From Siculibacillus lacustris (GTDB lineage: Bacteria > Pseudomonadota > Alphaproteobacteria > Rhizobiales > Ancalomicrobiaceae), in contig NZ_SJFN01000010.1 in the NCBI RefSeq assembly GCF_004328075.1, positions 160,457 through 224,456 of the forward strand: 64,000 nucleotides of DNA. The letters are read 5' to 3'. The position numbers were made by a program, and so were the translations under genes. Shown one piece after another: positions 57,519-64,000 of the stretch (the stretch's first letter is position 1; each line of letters starts with the position of its first letter). The notes beneath the pieces were generated by a model that saw nothing but the letters and a program-made list of their open reading frames with translations, did no database searches and had not been told where the DNA came from.

Positions 57519-58643
57519 TCACACCCTCATCGGCATGATGACGATGGTCCGGCGCAGGCCGGCGGGATCGTCGGTGGGGGTGAGGAGGATCGGTGAGCCG
57601 GCGTCGGCGAAGGCGACGCGGACGGCATCGCCGCCGATGCTCGCCAACGCATCGACCAAGTAGCGGCCGTTGACGCCGACCACGACGGGTGTGTCGCCCA
57701 CGGTGTCGCCGAGCGAGACGGTCTCGGTCGCGGTCCCGGCGTCGGGGTTGGCGACATCCAGGATCATCTCGGGGCGGCCGGGGTCGACGTCGCAGCGGAT
57801 GGCGCGCCCTCGCTCGGACGAGATGGTGAGGACGCGGTCGGCCGCAGCGGAAAACGCCGATCGGTCGATCTCGACCGCGGACGGATAGTCCCGTGGGATG
57901 ACGCGGCCATAGTCGGGGAAGGTGCCGTCGATCAGCTTCGACACCAGGACGGTGTCGCCCAAGGTGACCTGGATCTTGGAGTCGGACAGGGCGATCGCCA
58001 CCCGGTTCGGGTTGCCCTTGGCGAGGCGGGCGATCTCGGCGACGGTCTTGCGCGGCACGATGACGCCGGGCATCCCGTCGCACCCCTCGGGCGCCTCGGT
58101 GGTCCATTTGGACAGCCGATGACCATCGGTCGACACGAAGACCAACCGGCCCTCGGCGGCGTGGACGTAGACGCCGTTGAGGTAGTAGCGCGTCTCTTCG
58201 GTCGAGATGGCGAAGGTGCAGGCCTCGAAGGCCGCAGCCAGCAGATCGCCGGCGAGGCCGAAATGGTGGGGCAATTCGCCGGTCGTGAGGTCGGGGAAAT
58301 CGGCGATCGGCAGCGTGGCGAGGCTGAACTTCGACCGCGCCGCGCTGATCTTCAGCAGGCCGGCGCTCTCGTCGGACTCGATCCGGATGGGGCCGTCGCC
58401 GAGCTTGCCGACGATGTCTTTGAACCGTGCCGCCGATATCGTGAGCGCGCCAGGGCTGTCGATCGACGCCTCGATGCGCGCCCGCGCCTCGATGTCGAGG
58501 TCGGTGCCGTGGATGGTCAGGCGTTCGCCGGTCGCCTCCAGCGCGACGTTGGAGAGGATCGGGACGGTGTTGCGCGCCTCGACGATGCGAGACACGGCGG
58601 CGAGTGCTGGGTGCAGGTCGCGTCGCGCGACGGTGAGCTTCAT
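57519..58643 (-). CDS. dnaN: DNA polymerase III beta subunit (sliding clamp), element-encoded
   Basis: 374 residues, full length for a beta clamp. Three repeated clamp domains run from MKLTVARRDLHPALAAVSRIVEARNTVPILSNV through FAISTEETRYYLNGVYVH and STDGHRLSKW to FPDYGRVIP, and end VIMPMRV, like chromosomal clamps. The ring would hold a polymerase on DNA. It lies in the middle of the element operon, flanked by AlpA-like and DUF2303 genes, not with dnaA or recF, so it is an accessory clamp. GAGGA precedes the ATG. Whether it replaces or modifies the host clamp is unknown. Confidence 0.93.
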   Translation of the reverse strand: MKLTVARRDLHPALAAVSRIVEARNTVPILSNVALEATGERLTIHGTDLDIEARARIEASIDSPGALTISAARFKDIVGKLGDGPIRIESDESAGLLKISAARSKFSLATLPIADFPDLTTGELPHHFGLAGDLLAAAFEACTFAISTEETRYYLNGVYVHAAEGRLVFVSTDGHRLSKWTTEAPEGCDGMPGVIVPRKTVAEIARLAKGNPNRVAIALSDSKIQVTLGDTVLVSKLIDGTFPDYGRVIPRDYPSAVEIDRSAFSAAADRVLTISSERGRAIRCDVDPGRPEMILDVANPDAGTATETVSLGDTVGDTPVVVGVNGRYLVDALASIGGDAVRVAFADAGSPILLTPTDDPAGLRRTIVIMPMRV

Positions 58644-58737
58644 GGGCGTGTCCTCGGGTCGAGAAAGGCCGCCCCGGTCGCGAGACCGCGCCCGGGGCGG
58701 AGGTGAGGGGCGGCGGGAGGTTGCCGCCCCCGGGAGG

Positions 58738-59673
58738 TCACGCGGCCTCGGGGGTGCCCTCGAAGATCGGCAGGGCGGTCGCCTCGGCGACATGGGTGAT
58801 GTCCTCGCGCAGGCGCGCGGTGATGTACTGGTCGGGCCGATAGATCTGGTAGAACCAGACCAGTTTGCCGCCCTGGGCGCGGTAGCGCAGGCGGACCGGC
58901 AAACGGATGCGGTCGCCCGAGGCGAAGGGGGCGATCTGCAGGAGGAACAGGCCGGGCACCGTCAGCGGCTTGCCGTCGGAATCCTGGTGGGTCTCCTCGA
59001 AGGCGATCTGAGCGGCGCCGGTCTGCAACGAGACGACGTTCTTGATCTTCGATTCGACATTGACCTGCAGGCCGCGCGACAGCCGGATGAGTTCGTTCGG
59101 CGTCGCCATCTTGGTCTCGAACACCTGCTCGAGCTCGGTCCGCTCCGCGTCGCTCGGTGCCGCCAGATCGGCGATCCGATCCTCGATGAACGCGGCGAAG
59201 TCGCCCTGTGCGACCGCCTTGCCGTCGCCCTCGACCCAGATCTTCCAATCGTCGGAGATCGGATAGCCGTACTCGATGCGATGACGCAGCCAACCGGGGG
59301 TGCCGATGGTGCTCTCGTCGTTGGGCGCGTGATAGTCGATGACGGTCAGGAGCGCGGGGCGGCGCCAGTCGGTCGAGGCGAAGATGGCCGACGATTCGGT
59401 CATGTGGCGGCGCGTGAGGTCGACGAAGCTGGCGAGGGTGAGTGCCTTGGCGGCGCCGCGCTTGGCCTTCGGGTGCTCGCGGTAGCTCTCGAAGAACGTC
59501 TCGAGCCCGACGATCTCCGGGCGCTCGCCGGTCTTGATGCCGACGGCGATCTTCTCGGGTACGCCGACGGTGCCGGCGACGTTGGAGATCTCGATGATCT
59601 CGATCTTCCGGGACTTGTCGGCGAGGGCGGTGACCTCGCGGATCGCCTCTGCGGTGATGGTCTGGGGTTCCAT
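58738..59673 (-). CDS. DUF2303 family phage protein
   Basis: 311 residues. The pattern matches DUF2303, found in phages and prophages: RRPALLTVIDYHAPNDESTIGTPGWLRHRIEYGYPIS, then LAAPSDAERTELEQVFETKMATPNELIRLSRGLQVNVESKI and LPVRLRYRAQGGKLVWFYQIYRPD. Function unknown; it often lies near phage recombination genes. GAGG precedes the ATG. Part of the leftward early operon, directly upstream of the clamp gene. Confidence 0.88.
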   Translation of the reverse strand: MEPQTITAEAIREVTALADKSRKIEIIEISNVAGTVGVPEKIAVGIKTGERPEIVGLETFFESYREHPKAKRGAAKALTLASFVDLTRRHMTESSAIFASTDWRRPALLTVIDYHAPNDESTIGTPGWLRHRIEYGYPISDDWKIWVEGDGKAVAQGDFAAFIEDRIADLAAPSDAERTELEQVFETKMATPNELIRLSRGLQVNVESKIKNVVSLQTGAAQIAFEETHQDSDGKPLTVPGLFLLQIAPFASGDRIRLPVRLRYRAQGGKLVWFYQIYRPDQYITARLREDITHVAEATALPIFEGTPEAA

Positions 59674-59704
59674 GGGCGTGGCCTCGTGAGTTGGGACGGG
59701 GGGG

Positions 59705-60058
59705 TCAGACGGCGACGACGGCGGCGCCGGACTTGGCGTTGCCGGCGAAGTCCATGCGCGTCTGCGACGGGTGCTCGGTGGAGAGCGAGCCGTCGTCGCG
59801 CAGCCAGAAGAAGCCGTTGGCGCGGGCCGGCTTGGGCTCCTTGACGGCGATGTCCGGCGAGATCGTCACCGTGCCGTCTTCGACGACGAAGCCGAGCGTG
59901 AGGGTGATCGAGCCCTTGGCCTTCGCCTTGCGTCGGCCCTGGGTCTGGGCGAGCAGGGCGGCGTTGAGAGCGACCATCTTGCCGTCGAGTTCGGCAATCA
60001 GTTCGCCGTCGCCGATCAGGCCGAGCATGGTCGTGGTGGATCGGATCTTGGTGGACAC
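59705..60058 (-). CDS. Hypothetical element protein
   Basis: 117 residues from a GTG at 60058 with AGGAGG seven bases upstream. The middle KAKGSITLTLGFVVEDGTVTISPDIAVKEPKPARANGFFWL is compact and beta-like, and ends with a loose tail. It resembles small phage proteins that precede DUF2303 genes, but no function is known. Strong ribosome site and tight spacing support it as real. Confidence 0.75.
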   Translation of the reverse strand: MSTKIRSTTTMLGLIGDGELIAELDGKMVALNAALLAQTQGRRKAKAKGSITLTLGFVVEDGTVTISPDIAVKEPKPARANGFFWLRDDGSLSTEHPSQTRMDFAGNAKSGAAVVAV

Positions 60059-60069
60059 TTCGGGCCTCC

Positions 60070-60816
60070 TCAGGCGGCGACCGCCGCACCGTTGCGGCGG
60101 CGGGGATTGGAATCGTTCGGGGTGGGCGCGACCGCGGTCCGGATGCGCCAGGCGTCCCAGCGGCGCAGCCATTCGGCGGCTGCTCGTTTCGCCGGCCACG
60201 GTGTCAGGGCGCCACGGATGCGCACGGGACGGGCGGCGATCACGCTCGGAGGCCAGATCGTCGGATCGTCGCAGTCGCCGAGGATCTGACGGCGCTCGAG
60301 ATCGAGCATCCGCAGGTCCATTTCCTTGACGATGCGCCGCATCGCCTCCGGCAGGACCTCGGGGAGGCCGGCAAGCCGATGGATATGGCGGTCGATCTGG
60401 GCCTTGAGGCCGCCGAGCGCTGCGGCCACCAGATCCGTGCCGAGGGCGGCGCGGACGGTGTGGGTCGCCTCGATCCCGAAGACGTGGCGCAGCGCCCACC
60501 CGACGTGGGCTTCGATCGCCTGCGCGGCCGGCGTGGTGATGTCGCCGATGAGGGCTTCGTGCGCGTCATGGGTCAGGAAGGCGAGCGCCGAGGCGACCGA
60601 GCGTGTCTCGACGAGGACGGCATCGGCACCGACCACACAGTGCTGGGCAACCGACCAGATCGGCCTACAGCCGGCGGTATTGTCGGCCATGTGGCCGTTG
60701 AACCGCGCCAGGCGCGACAACGGCCCGGCGATGTCGGCTGCGACGTCGAGCCGCACCAAGCTCGGCTTTGTGAGGTCGACGGCACATCCGGTCGACGTCT
60801 GCATCCAGGCGGTCAT
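60070..60816 (-). CDS. HD-domain phosphohydrolase (YfbR-like), phage type
   Basis: 248 residues. The metal-binding HD pattern is visible: ARFNGHMADNT and WSVAQHCVVGADAV provide the first His, LTHDAHEALIGDIT the His-Asp pair, and MDLRMLDLERRQI a later helix. YfbR-like enzymes are nucleotidases acting on deoxynucleoside monophosphates; phage versions may reshape host nucleotide pools. Its ATG overlaps the stop of the preceding 91-residue gene (ATGA). The last 50 residues are basic and variable. Confidence 0.82.
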   Translation of the reverse strand: MTAWMQTSTGCAVDLTKPSLVRLDVAADIAGPLSRLARFNGHMADNTAGCRPIWSVAQHCVVGADAVLVETRSVASALAFLTHDAHEALIGDITTPAAQAIEAHVGWALRHVFGIEATHTVRAALGTDLVAAALGGLKAQIDRHIHRLAGLPEVLPEAMRRIVKEMDLRMLDLERRQILGDCDDPTIWPPSVIAARPVRIRGALTPWPAKRAAAEWLRRWDAWRIRTAVAPTPNDSNPRRRNGAAVAA

Positions 60817-61088
60817 GCGGCGCGTTCCCTCTGTTCGGGCTGTCGGGTGCCTATCGCGGCGCGGGCGGCGGTGCGGCCCGCCTCGGTGAGGACGTAGACG
60901 CGTCCCGCACGGGCGGCGCGGGCGATGAGGCCGCGCGCATCCATGCCCGACACCGTCGCCTGTGCGATCGGCGGCGAGCCCCACCGGGGCACGAAGGCCG
61001 TGCCGTCGGTGGTGACGACCAGGGGCGCGTCACGCGTGAACATGGCGACGGCGATCGCGGTCTGGCGGTCGGTGGGTTTGCGGCTCAT
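60813..61088 (-). CDS. Hypothetical small element protein, possible winged-helix
   Basis: 91 residues. TDRQTAIAVAMFTRDAPLVV and VSGMDARGLIARAARAGRVYVLTEAGRTAARAAI resemble a degenerate winged-helix, where the late VYVLTEAGR forms the wing strand typical of MarR/PadR folds. DNA binding is therefore possible but weakly supported. Coupled at both ends by ATGA overlaps. Confidence 0.65.
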   Translation of the reverse strand: MSRKPTDRQTAIAVAMFTRDAPLVVTTDGTAFVPRWGSPPIAQATVSGMDARGLIARAARAGRVYVLTEAGRTAARAAIGTRQPEQRERAA

Positions 61089-61348
61089 GAGGGCCACCCT
61101 CCGAGCCGGGTGAGGACGGGGGCGAGGAAACCGCCGAAGGTGAGGGCCGCGAGACCGAAGGCGGTCGCCAGCGCGGCGAGCGTCATCGCCACGACGGGCG
61201 GCCAGATCGCGGGCAGGGCCGGCGCGTCGCCGGGGCACTCCTCCGGTTCGTCGGACCACCGGCGACCGCAGGTGCGGCAGTGGGCGATTTCGATCGGGCC
61301 GGAGCCGTCGTCGACGAATTCGCGGATGATGTCGCAGGACTCGTGCAT
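61085..61348 (-). CDS. Small zinc-ribbon membrane protein
   Basis: 87 residues. The N-terminal half has HCRTCGRRW and EECPGD, a possible zinc-ribbon with a His/Cys set; the C-terminal half is one or two hydrophobic segments (PPVVAMTLAALATAFGLAAL onward). GAGG precedes the ATG at 61348. Function unknown. Confidence 0.65.
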   Translation of the reverse strand: MHESCDIIREFVDDGSGPIEIAHCRTCGRRWSDEPEECPGDAPALPAIWPPVVAMTLAALATAFGLAALTFGGFLAPVLTRLGGWPS

Positions 61349-61356
61349 GGCGGGCC

Positions 61357-61500
61357 TCACGGACCGACGGGGGCGAGGGCGGCGAGGCGCCAGAGGCTCG
61401 CCGCAATGGTGAGGGCCATGGCCAGACAGGCGAGCGCCCCGGCGGCGTTCCGCGTCGAGAAGGGCGCGAGGTGATCGAGCAAATCGGGGCGGCGGCTCAT
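61357..61500 (-). CDS. 47-residue membrane protein
   Basis: Translates to MSRRPDLLDHLAPFSTRNAA followed by a single hydrophobic segment, LACLAMALTIAASLWRLAAL, and ends APVGP. The ATG overlaps the stop of the upstream gene (ATGA), which supports real translation despite the small size. A one-pass membrane protein of unknown role. Confidence 0.5.
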   Translation of the reverse strand: MSRRPDLLDHLAPFSTRNAAGALACLAMALTIAASLWRLAALAPVGP

Positions 61501-61823
61501 GCGGCGCTCCCCAGGTCATCGACCATCTGCGTCATGTCACCGGTGACCGGGCTCGGACGGCCGCCGATGGTGTGTGTCCGCTCGCCGGCACCGACGCACA
61601 TGAGGCCGACATGCCGCGAGGCCGCGTGGGCGGCGGTGGCGTGGCGCATGACCTGCGCGCCGCTCCAGCCGAAGCCGGTCAGGTCGACGAGTCCGTGAAC
61701 GCCTTCACGGCGGGCCGCGACGATGTCGCGGGCCATGCGGTCGACGATTGCGGCGGGGTCGGTCAGGTCGCGCCGGGCGATGGTCTCGCCGGCGCGGGGG
61801 ACGAGGCGTTGGGTGCCGATCAT
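61497..61823 (-). CDS. Hypothetical element protein
   Basis: 108 residues, with AGGAGGG seven bases before the ATG. LTDPAAIVDRMARDIVAARREGVHGLVDLTGFGWSGAQVMRHATAA is a mixed helix/strand core, resembling small phage proteins. No family is recognised. It is the first gene of the uninterrupted leftward run and diverges from the gene at 61881 across 57 bases. Confidence 0.7.
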   Translation of the reverse strand: MIGTQRLVPRAGETIARRDLTDPAAIVDRMARDIVAARREGVHGLVDLTGFGWSGAQVMRHATAAHAASRHVGLMCVGAGERTHTIGGRPSPVTGDMTQMVDDLGSAA

Positions 61824-61880
61824 CTCAGACCCTCCTGTTCGAAATAGACTCGTGGTTGCTGCTATGGATCGGATGCGCGA

Positions 61881-62522
61881 ATGTCCGCCTTTGAGCATCT
61901 CGGGGGGGCTCGGTTCATGTGGCCGGATTTCAGCGGATGGCAGCGGGCGGATGTCATTTCCGCGCTCTCTCTCGGCGTGTCGCTCGCCGCATTCGCGGTT
62001 TCGCTGGCCGCCGCGTTCGCGTCTTTCATTCAGGCGCGATCCGCATGGTTGTCCCATCGGCTTGCTGCTCGTGCGAACGACCCGATTGCGATCGATGCGG
62101 CGGCGTCCCGCATCGCGCAGTGGGATGGTTACCTGTTGGTGAGTTTCACGATCCGCAATCGCTTCGACCACGTGATCACGCTCTCTTCCATTTCGGCCAG
62201 TTCCATCGGTTATCGCCTCACGTATCGGGCCGCGATCTACGTTCCACAGGCCGATGTGAACGAGCGCCGGATACTTCTGCCGAATCCGCCGCCGATCCCC
62301 TTCAAGGTGCTGAAACCGCACCAATCCATCGAACCCGGTCGGACGATGGAGGTCCCTCTTTTCGTTGCCCCGGCTCCGGGCTTCATTGCCTCGATTGTCC
62401 GGCTCCTGCGCGCTCGCCGTTACCTGCGCATCAAAATTCTGACCACGAGTTCCACTGCAAGCATGACGAGCAACGTCGTCATCGTGACGATTCCGCAGCC
62501 CAGGGTGGCGACGCCCCAATAG
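61881..62522 (+). CDS. Hypothetical membrane-anchored element protein
   Basis: 213 residues from the ATG at 61881. One membrane segment near the N-terminus (ADVISALSLGVSLAAFAVSLAAAF) leads into a soluble part with beta-strand character: YLLVSFTIRNRFDHVITLSSISASSIGYRL and GRTMEVPLFVAPAPG. The G+C content is lower than the chromosome. Orientation opposes the operon. The last 100 bases overlap a minus-strand small gene. No family recognised. Confidence 0.6.
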   Translation: MSAFEHLGGARFMWPDFSGWQRADVISALSLGVSLAAFAVSLAAAFASFIQARSAWLSHRLAARANDPIAIDAAASRIAQWDGYLLVSFTIRNRFDHVITLSSISASSIGYRLTYRAAIYVPQADVNERRILLPNPPPIPFKVLKPHQSIEPGRTMEVPLFVAPAPGFIASIVRLLRARRYLRIKILTTSSTASMTSNVVIVTIPQPRVATPQ

Positions 62523-62551
62523 ACGAGGTGCTCGAAGACCTGTTCCGACAT
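62420..62551 (-). CDS. 43-residue membrane protein, antisense to the preceding gene's end
   Basis: Translates to MSEQVFEHLVYWGVATLGCG followed by a hydrophobic segment with MTTLLVMLAVELVV and a basic end (RILMRR). GAGGAGA lies seven bases before the ATG, a good ribosome site. It looks like a phage-type single-pass membrane protein. It overlaps the 3' end of the plus-strand gene by about 100 bases; both look real. Confidence 0.5.
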   Translation of the reverse strand: MSEQVFEHLVYWGVATLGCGIVTMTTLLVMLAVELVVRILMRR

Positions 62552-62599
62552 CGGGGATCTCCTCGCTCGGGCCGGTGCGGATCGCGGTGGAGTCGGTCA

Positions 62600-62911
62600 T
62601 CAGGCCATTCCCCACGACCGGGTGACGGGGGTCGCGACCCGCGACCACGCCTTGCCGCGCGGCAGGTGGGTGCAGACGGTCAAGTCGACGATCACCGCCG
62701 GCAGGATGCGCTTGCCGTCGCGGGCGTAGCGCTTGGGGCGCATCACCTTGGTGCGACGCGCCACGACGGCGAGGCGAGGTCGCTTCGGCGCCCGTGGTCC
62801 GGGGAACCCGGTCAGCGAGGCCATGCCGCCGAGGGTGTGAGCGTTGATGACGAGGCTGGCGAAGAGACTGCCGAGCTTCGGGAGGAATCCGCGCATGGGG
62901 GAGGTCACCAT
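62600..62911 (-). CDS. Hypothetical basic element protein
   Basis: 103 residues (98 if the ATG at 62896 is used). Strongly basic centre: RAPKRPRLAVVARRTKVMRPKRYARDGKRILPAV. It has no Cys pair or membrane segment of note, and no clear ribosome site. It lies just inside the divergent operator region, where a regulator is often found, but no DNA-binding motif is recognised. Confidence 0.5.
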   Translation of the reverse strand: MVTSPMRGFLPKLGSLFASLVINAHTLGGMASLTGFPGPRAPKRPRLAVVARRTKVMRPKRYARDGKRILPAVIVDLTVCTHLPRGKAWSRVATPVTRSWGMA

Positions 62912-62946
62912 CGGGGACGAAATGTGCCGATGGAAGGGAGGGTACT

Positions 62947-62991
62947 GGTATCAAATGATCCAGTCAACAAAAAATGGGATTATTTGATACC
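62947..62991. promoter_or_regulatory. Two-armed operator of the element
   Basis: GGTATCAAATGATCC (62947-62961) and its near-complement GGATTATTTGATACC (62977-62991) form a 15-bp inverted repeat with one mismatch and a 15-base spacer, so arm centres are 30 bases, about three helical turns, apart. It lies between the divergent genes ending at 62911 and starting at 63049 in AT-rich DNA, where promoters are expected. The partial S24 repressor to the right is a natural candidate to bind it. Confidence 0.65.
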
Positions 62992-63048
62992 GTGCGACCC
63001 ACGCGGTACCCCGCTATGATCCCCGAACCAGGGGTATAGGGGGCTATC

Positions 63049-63531
63049 ATGAAGCGGGTCTATGCTGTCGCAATTGCAGTATTCATTGCGATCTGTCCGG
63101 CCCTTGCGAAAGAAACAAAAAAAACAGTTGGTGGGTGGACTATTGTGAAATCTGAAGATGCCTTTTCTGATAGCGAAAAAGTTATGTTAATGAAGTCGGC
63201 TGAACGCATTATTATCATGGTTCGTTGCTTCAGCGGTGTGCCAAATCTCGCGATGGTGACACCAGAACGATTTGAAGCAGGCGGCAGCTTTTCATTGAAA
63301 CTGAGGCTGGACCGCGGTCCTATCGTTGAGGCCGGAGCAACTGCGCTGTCTTCTCAGGTTTTAGAGACAAATGACATAGAAGATTATTTTTACCGCGATA
63401 TGAGGACTGCCAAGGTTTTGGCAATCCGCGTTTCGGGAGAATCAGTGTCGACTGACTATAAAATCTCTCTTGGTGGCATCGATCAGGCGTTTTCTGAGTT
63501 TGCTGAACCGTGCAAAATTCCGCAACAATGA
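63049..63531 (+). CDS. Low-GC secreted protein of unknown function
   Basis: 160 residues. A signal peptide (MKRVYAVAIAVFIAICPALA) exports it; the mature part begins with a Lys-rich stretch, then TVGGWTIVKSEDAF. Two Cys, in MVRCFSG and the late EPCKIP, could form a disulfide. G+C is near 45%, far below neighbours, and A/T-ending codons prevail, indicating recent acquisition from another source. GGGGG lies before the ATG. Probably a lysogenic cargo gene that alters the host envelope; no family recognised. Confidence 0.7.
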   Translation: MKRVYAVAIAVFIAICPALAKETKKTVGGWTIVKSEDAFSDSEKVMLMKSAERIIIMVRCFSGVPNLAMVTPERFEAGGSFSLKLRLDRGPIVEAGATALSSQVLETNDIEDYFYRDMRTAKVLAIRVSGESVSTDYKISLGGIDQAFSEFAEPCKIPQQ

Positions 63532-63537
63532 TGGAAA

Positions 63538-64000
63538 TCAGAAGGCAGTTATCTTTCCTCTAATGCGACCTAAGATCTTTATCTCTTCAAATGTCTTGCG
63601 TTTCGTAGAGTATGCTGGGTTTCTCGATATCATTACTAATTGGGGTGGGTTGATAGAATCGTCGACATCGAGCCATTTCACCGCGACACCGATCCCATCG
63701 AATAGTGCGAAGGGCCCAGGCGGGCTGGGGGTTACATCGTCCGTATCAACAAAGACCTTATCGCCAGGGAACAGGGATCCCGGTAAGTCGGGCCGTCCTG
63801 GATCGTAGCCGCTATCACCGTCAACGGGAAGTATTCGCAAGGCGCGACGGTGGACCCTTAGTAGGCCTATGAAGGAGTCAGGGATCCCCCACTCCGCCGC
63901 GATCAGATCTTCTGAAATTGTAATGCCGTTCGATGTGGTTGCCGACAAGAAGGCGGCGGCGCCGCCGCTACCAAGGCGCCCTAAGGCGGCCATCTCAGGA
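63538..64000 (-). CDS. S24-family phage repressor, N-terminus outside window
   Basis: 151 residues from an ATG at 63993, but the frame is open to the window edge and the helix-turn-helix expected at the N-terminus is missing, so the gene is probably cut. The C-terminal S24/LexA-like domain shows ILPVDGDSGYDP (Ser61 of this fragment), LFPGDKVFVDTDD, GIGVAVKWLDV (Lys106) and NPAYSTKRKTFEEIKILGRIRG. The Ser-Lys dyad suggests RecA-triggered self-cleavage. It converges with the secreted-protein gene. Likely master repressor of the element. Confidence 0.75.
   Translation of the reverse strand, partial: PEMAALGRLGSGGAAAFLSATTSNGITISEDLIAAEWGIPDSFIGLLRVHRRALRILPVDGDSGYDPGRPDLPGSLFPGDKVFVDTDDVTPSPPGPFALFDGIGVAVKWLDVDDSINPPQLVMISRNPAYSTKRKTFEEIKILGRIRGKITAF

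Larger units (their letters stand above)
56069..64000. mobile_element. Integrative element/prophage inserted at tRNA-Glu, right end outside window
   Basis: From the tRNA 3' end to the window edge, gene content changes abruptly to a recombinase, an AlpA-type protein, a beta clamp, DUF2303, an HD hydrolase, many small overlapping unknown genes and an S24 repressor. Genes are packed on the minus strand with ATGA overlaps. Base composition falls from the chromosomal level to about 45% G+C at 63.0-63.7 kb. No structural or terminase genes are present, and no second copy of the tRNA 3' end is seen, so the element is incomplete here. Prophage is favoured over a conjugative element because of DUF2303 and the S24 repressor. 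Confidence 0.85.

Noticed and set aside
61824..62600. Minus-strand frame from an ATG at 62600 reaching the gene at 61823
   Set aside because: It shares the frame of the downstream gene but mirrors the plus-strand gene; its sequence is Arg/His-rich without protein character.

Overview
The window is high-GC chromosomal DNA (about 70% G+C by eye, falling to roughly 45% only at the far right end) from an alphaproteobacterium, most likely of the order Hyphomicrobiales (Rhizobiales). Support comes from the murA / DUF2948 / hisD / UPF0262 / low-molecular-weight phosphatase block, a Maf-YacG pair beside tRNA-Phe, a dorC-dorD-dorA gene order like that of Rhodobacter, a DUF2336 protein, and palindromic repeats of a kind common in rhizobial genomes. 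The genus cannot be fixed from sequence reading alone.

Layout. 0-5.4 kb: a partial secreted protein, a TetR regulator, a DUF692/DUF2063 pair (RiPP-type peptide maturation), a ChrA chromate transporter and a 3-hydroxyacyl-CoA dehydrogenase-family enzyme. 5.4-18.6 kb: an exopolysaccharide locus. The leftward operon encodes a Wzy-like polymerase, a GT4 glycosyltransferase, a GINT1-like protein, a Wzx-like flippase, a WecG/TagA transferase, a GH5 glycanase and a double alpha/beta hydrolase. Divergent from it are a Wzc-like chain-length protein and an FkbM methyltransferase. A probable priming sugar transferase lies apart at 38.9-40.3 kb. 18.6-26.7 kb: anaerobic DMSO/TMAO respiration, with mobB, dorA, dorD, pentahaem dorC, a divergent response regulator and a soluble hybrid kinase; direct repeats resembling Tor boxes lie between dorC and dorR. 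26.8-30.3 kb: a NIT-domain chemoreceptor and a PAS histidine kinase whose 3' end is frameshifted.

30.3-56 kb is mostly housekeeping: tRNA-Phe, yacG, maf; a methionine-cycle operon (ArsR-methyltransferase regulator, metF, metH) headed by a near-perfect 30-bp inverted repeat; a metallophosphatase; a second chemoreceptor; tRNA-Thr; murA; hisD; UPF0262; an arsenate-reductase-like phosphatase; a patatin lipoprotein; a 98-residue protein with 36 histidines; and gabD.

56 kb to the right edge is an integrative element, probably a prophage, inserted at the 3' end of tRNA-Glu(CTC). A tyrosine recombinase sits at the tRNA end. A tightly packed leftward operon encodes an AlpA-like protein, a complete DNA polymerase III beta clamp, DUF2303, an HD hydrolase and several small proteins. 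A two-armed operator, a low-GC secreted protein and an S24-type repressor cut by the window edge follow. No capsid, tail or terminase genes are seen, so the element must continue beyond the window. The most unusual items are the element-borne sliding clamp, the orphan peptide-maturation pair without a precursor, the phased Tor-like boxes beside a kinase lacking membrane segments, and the histidine-rich protein.
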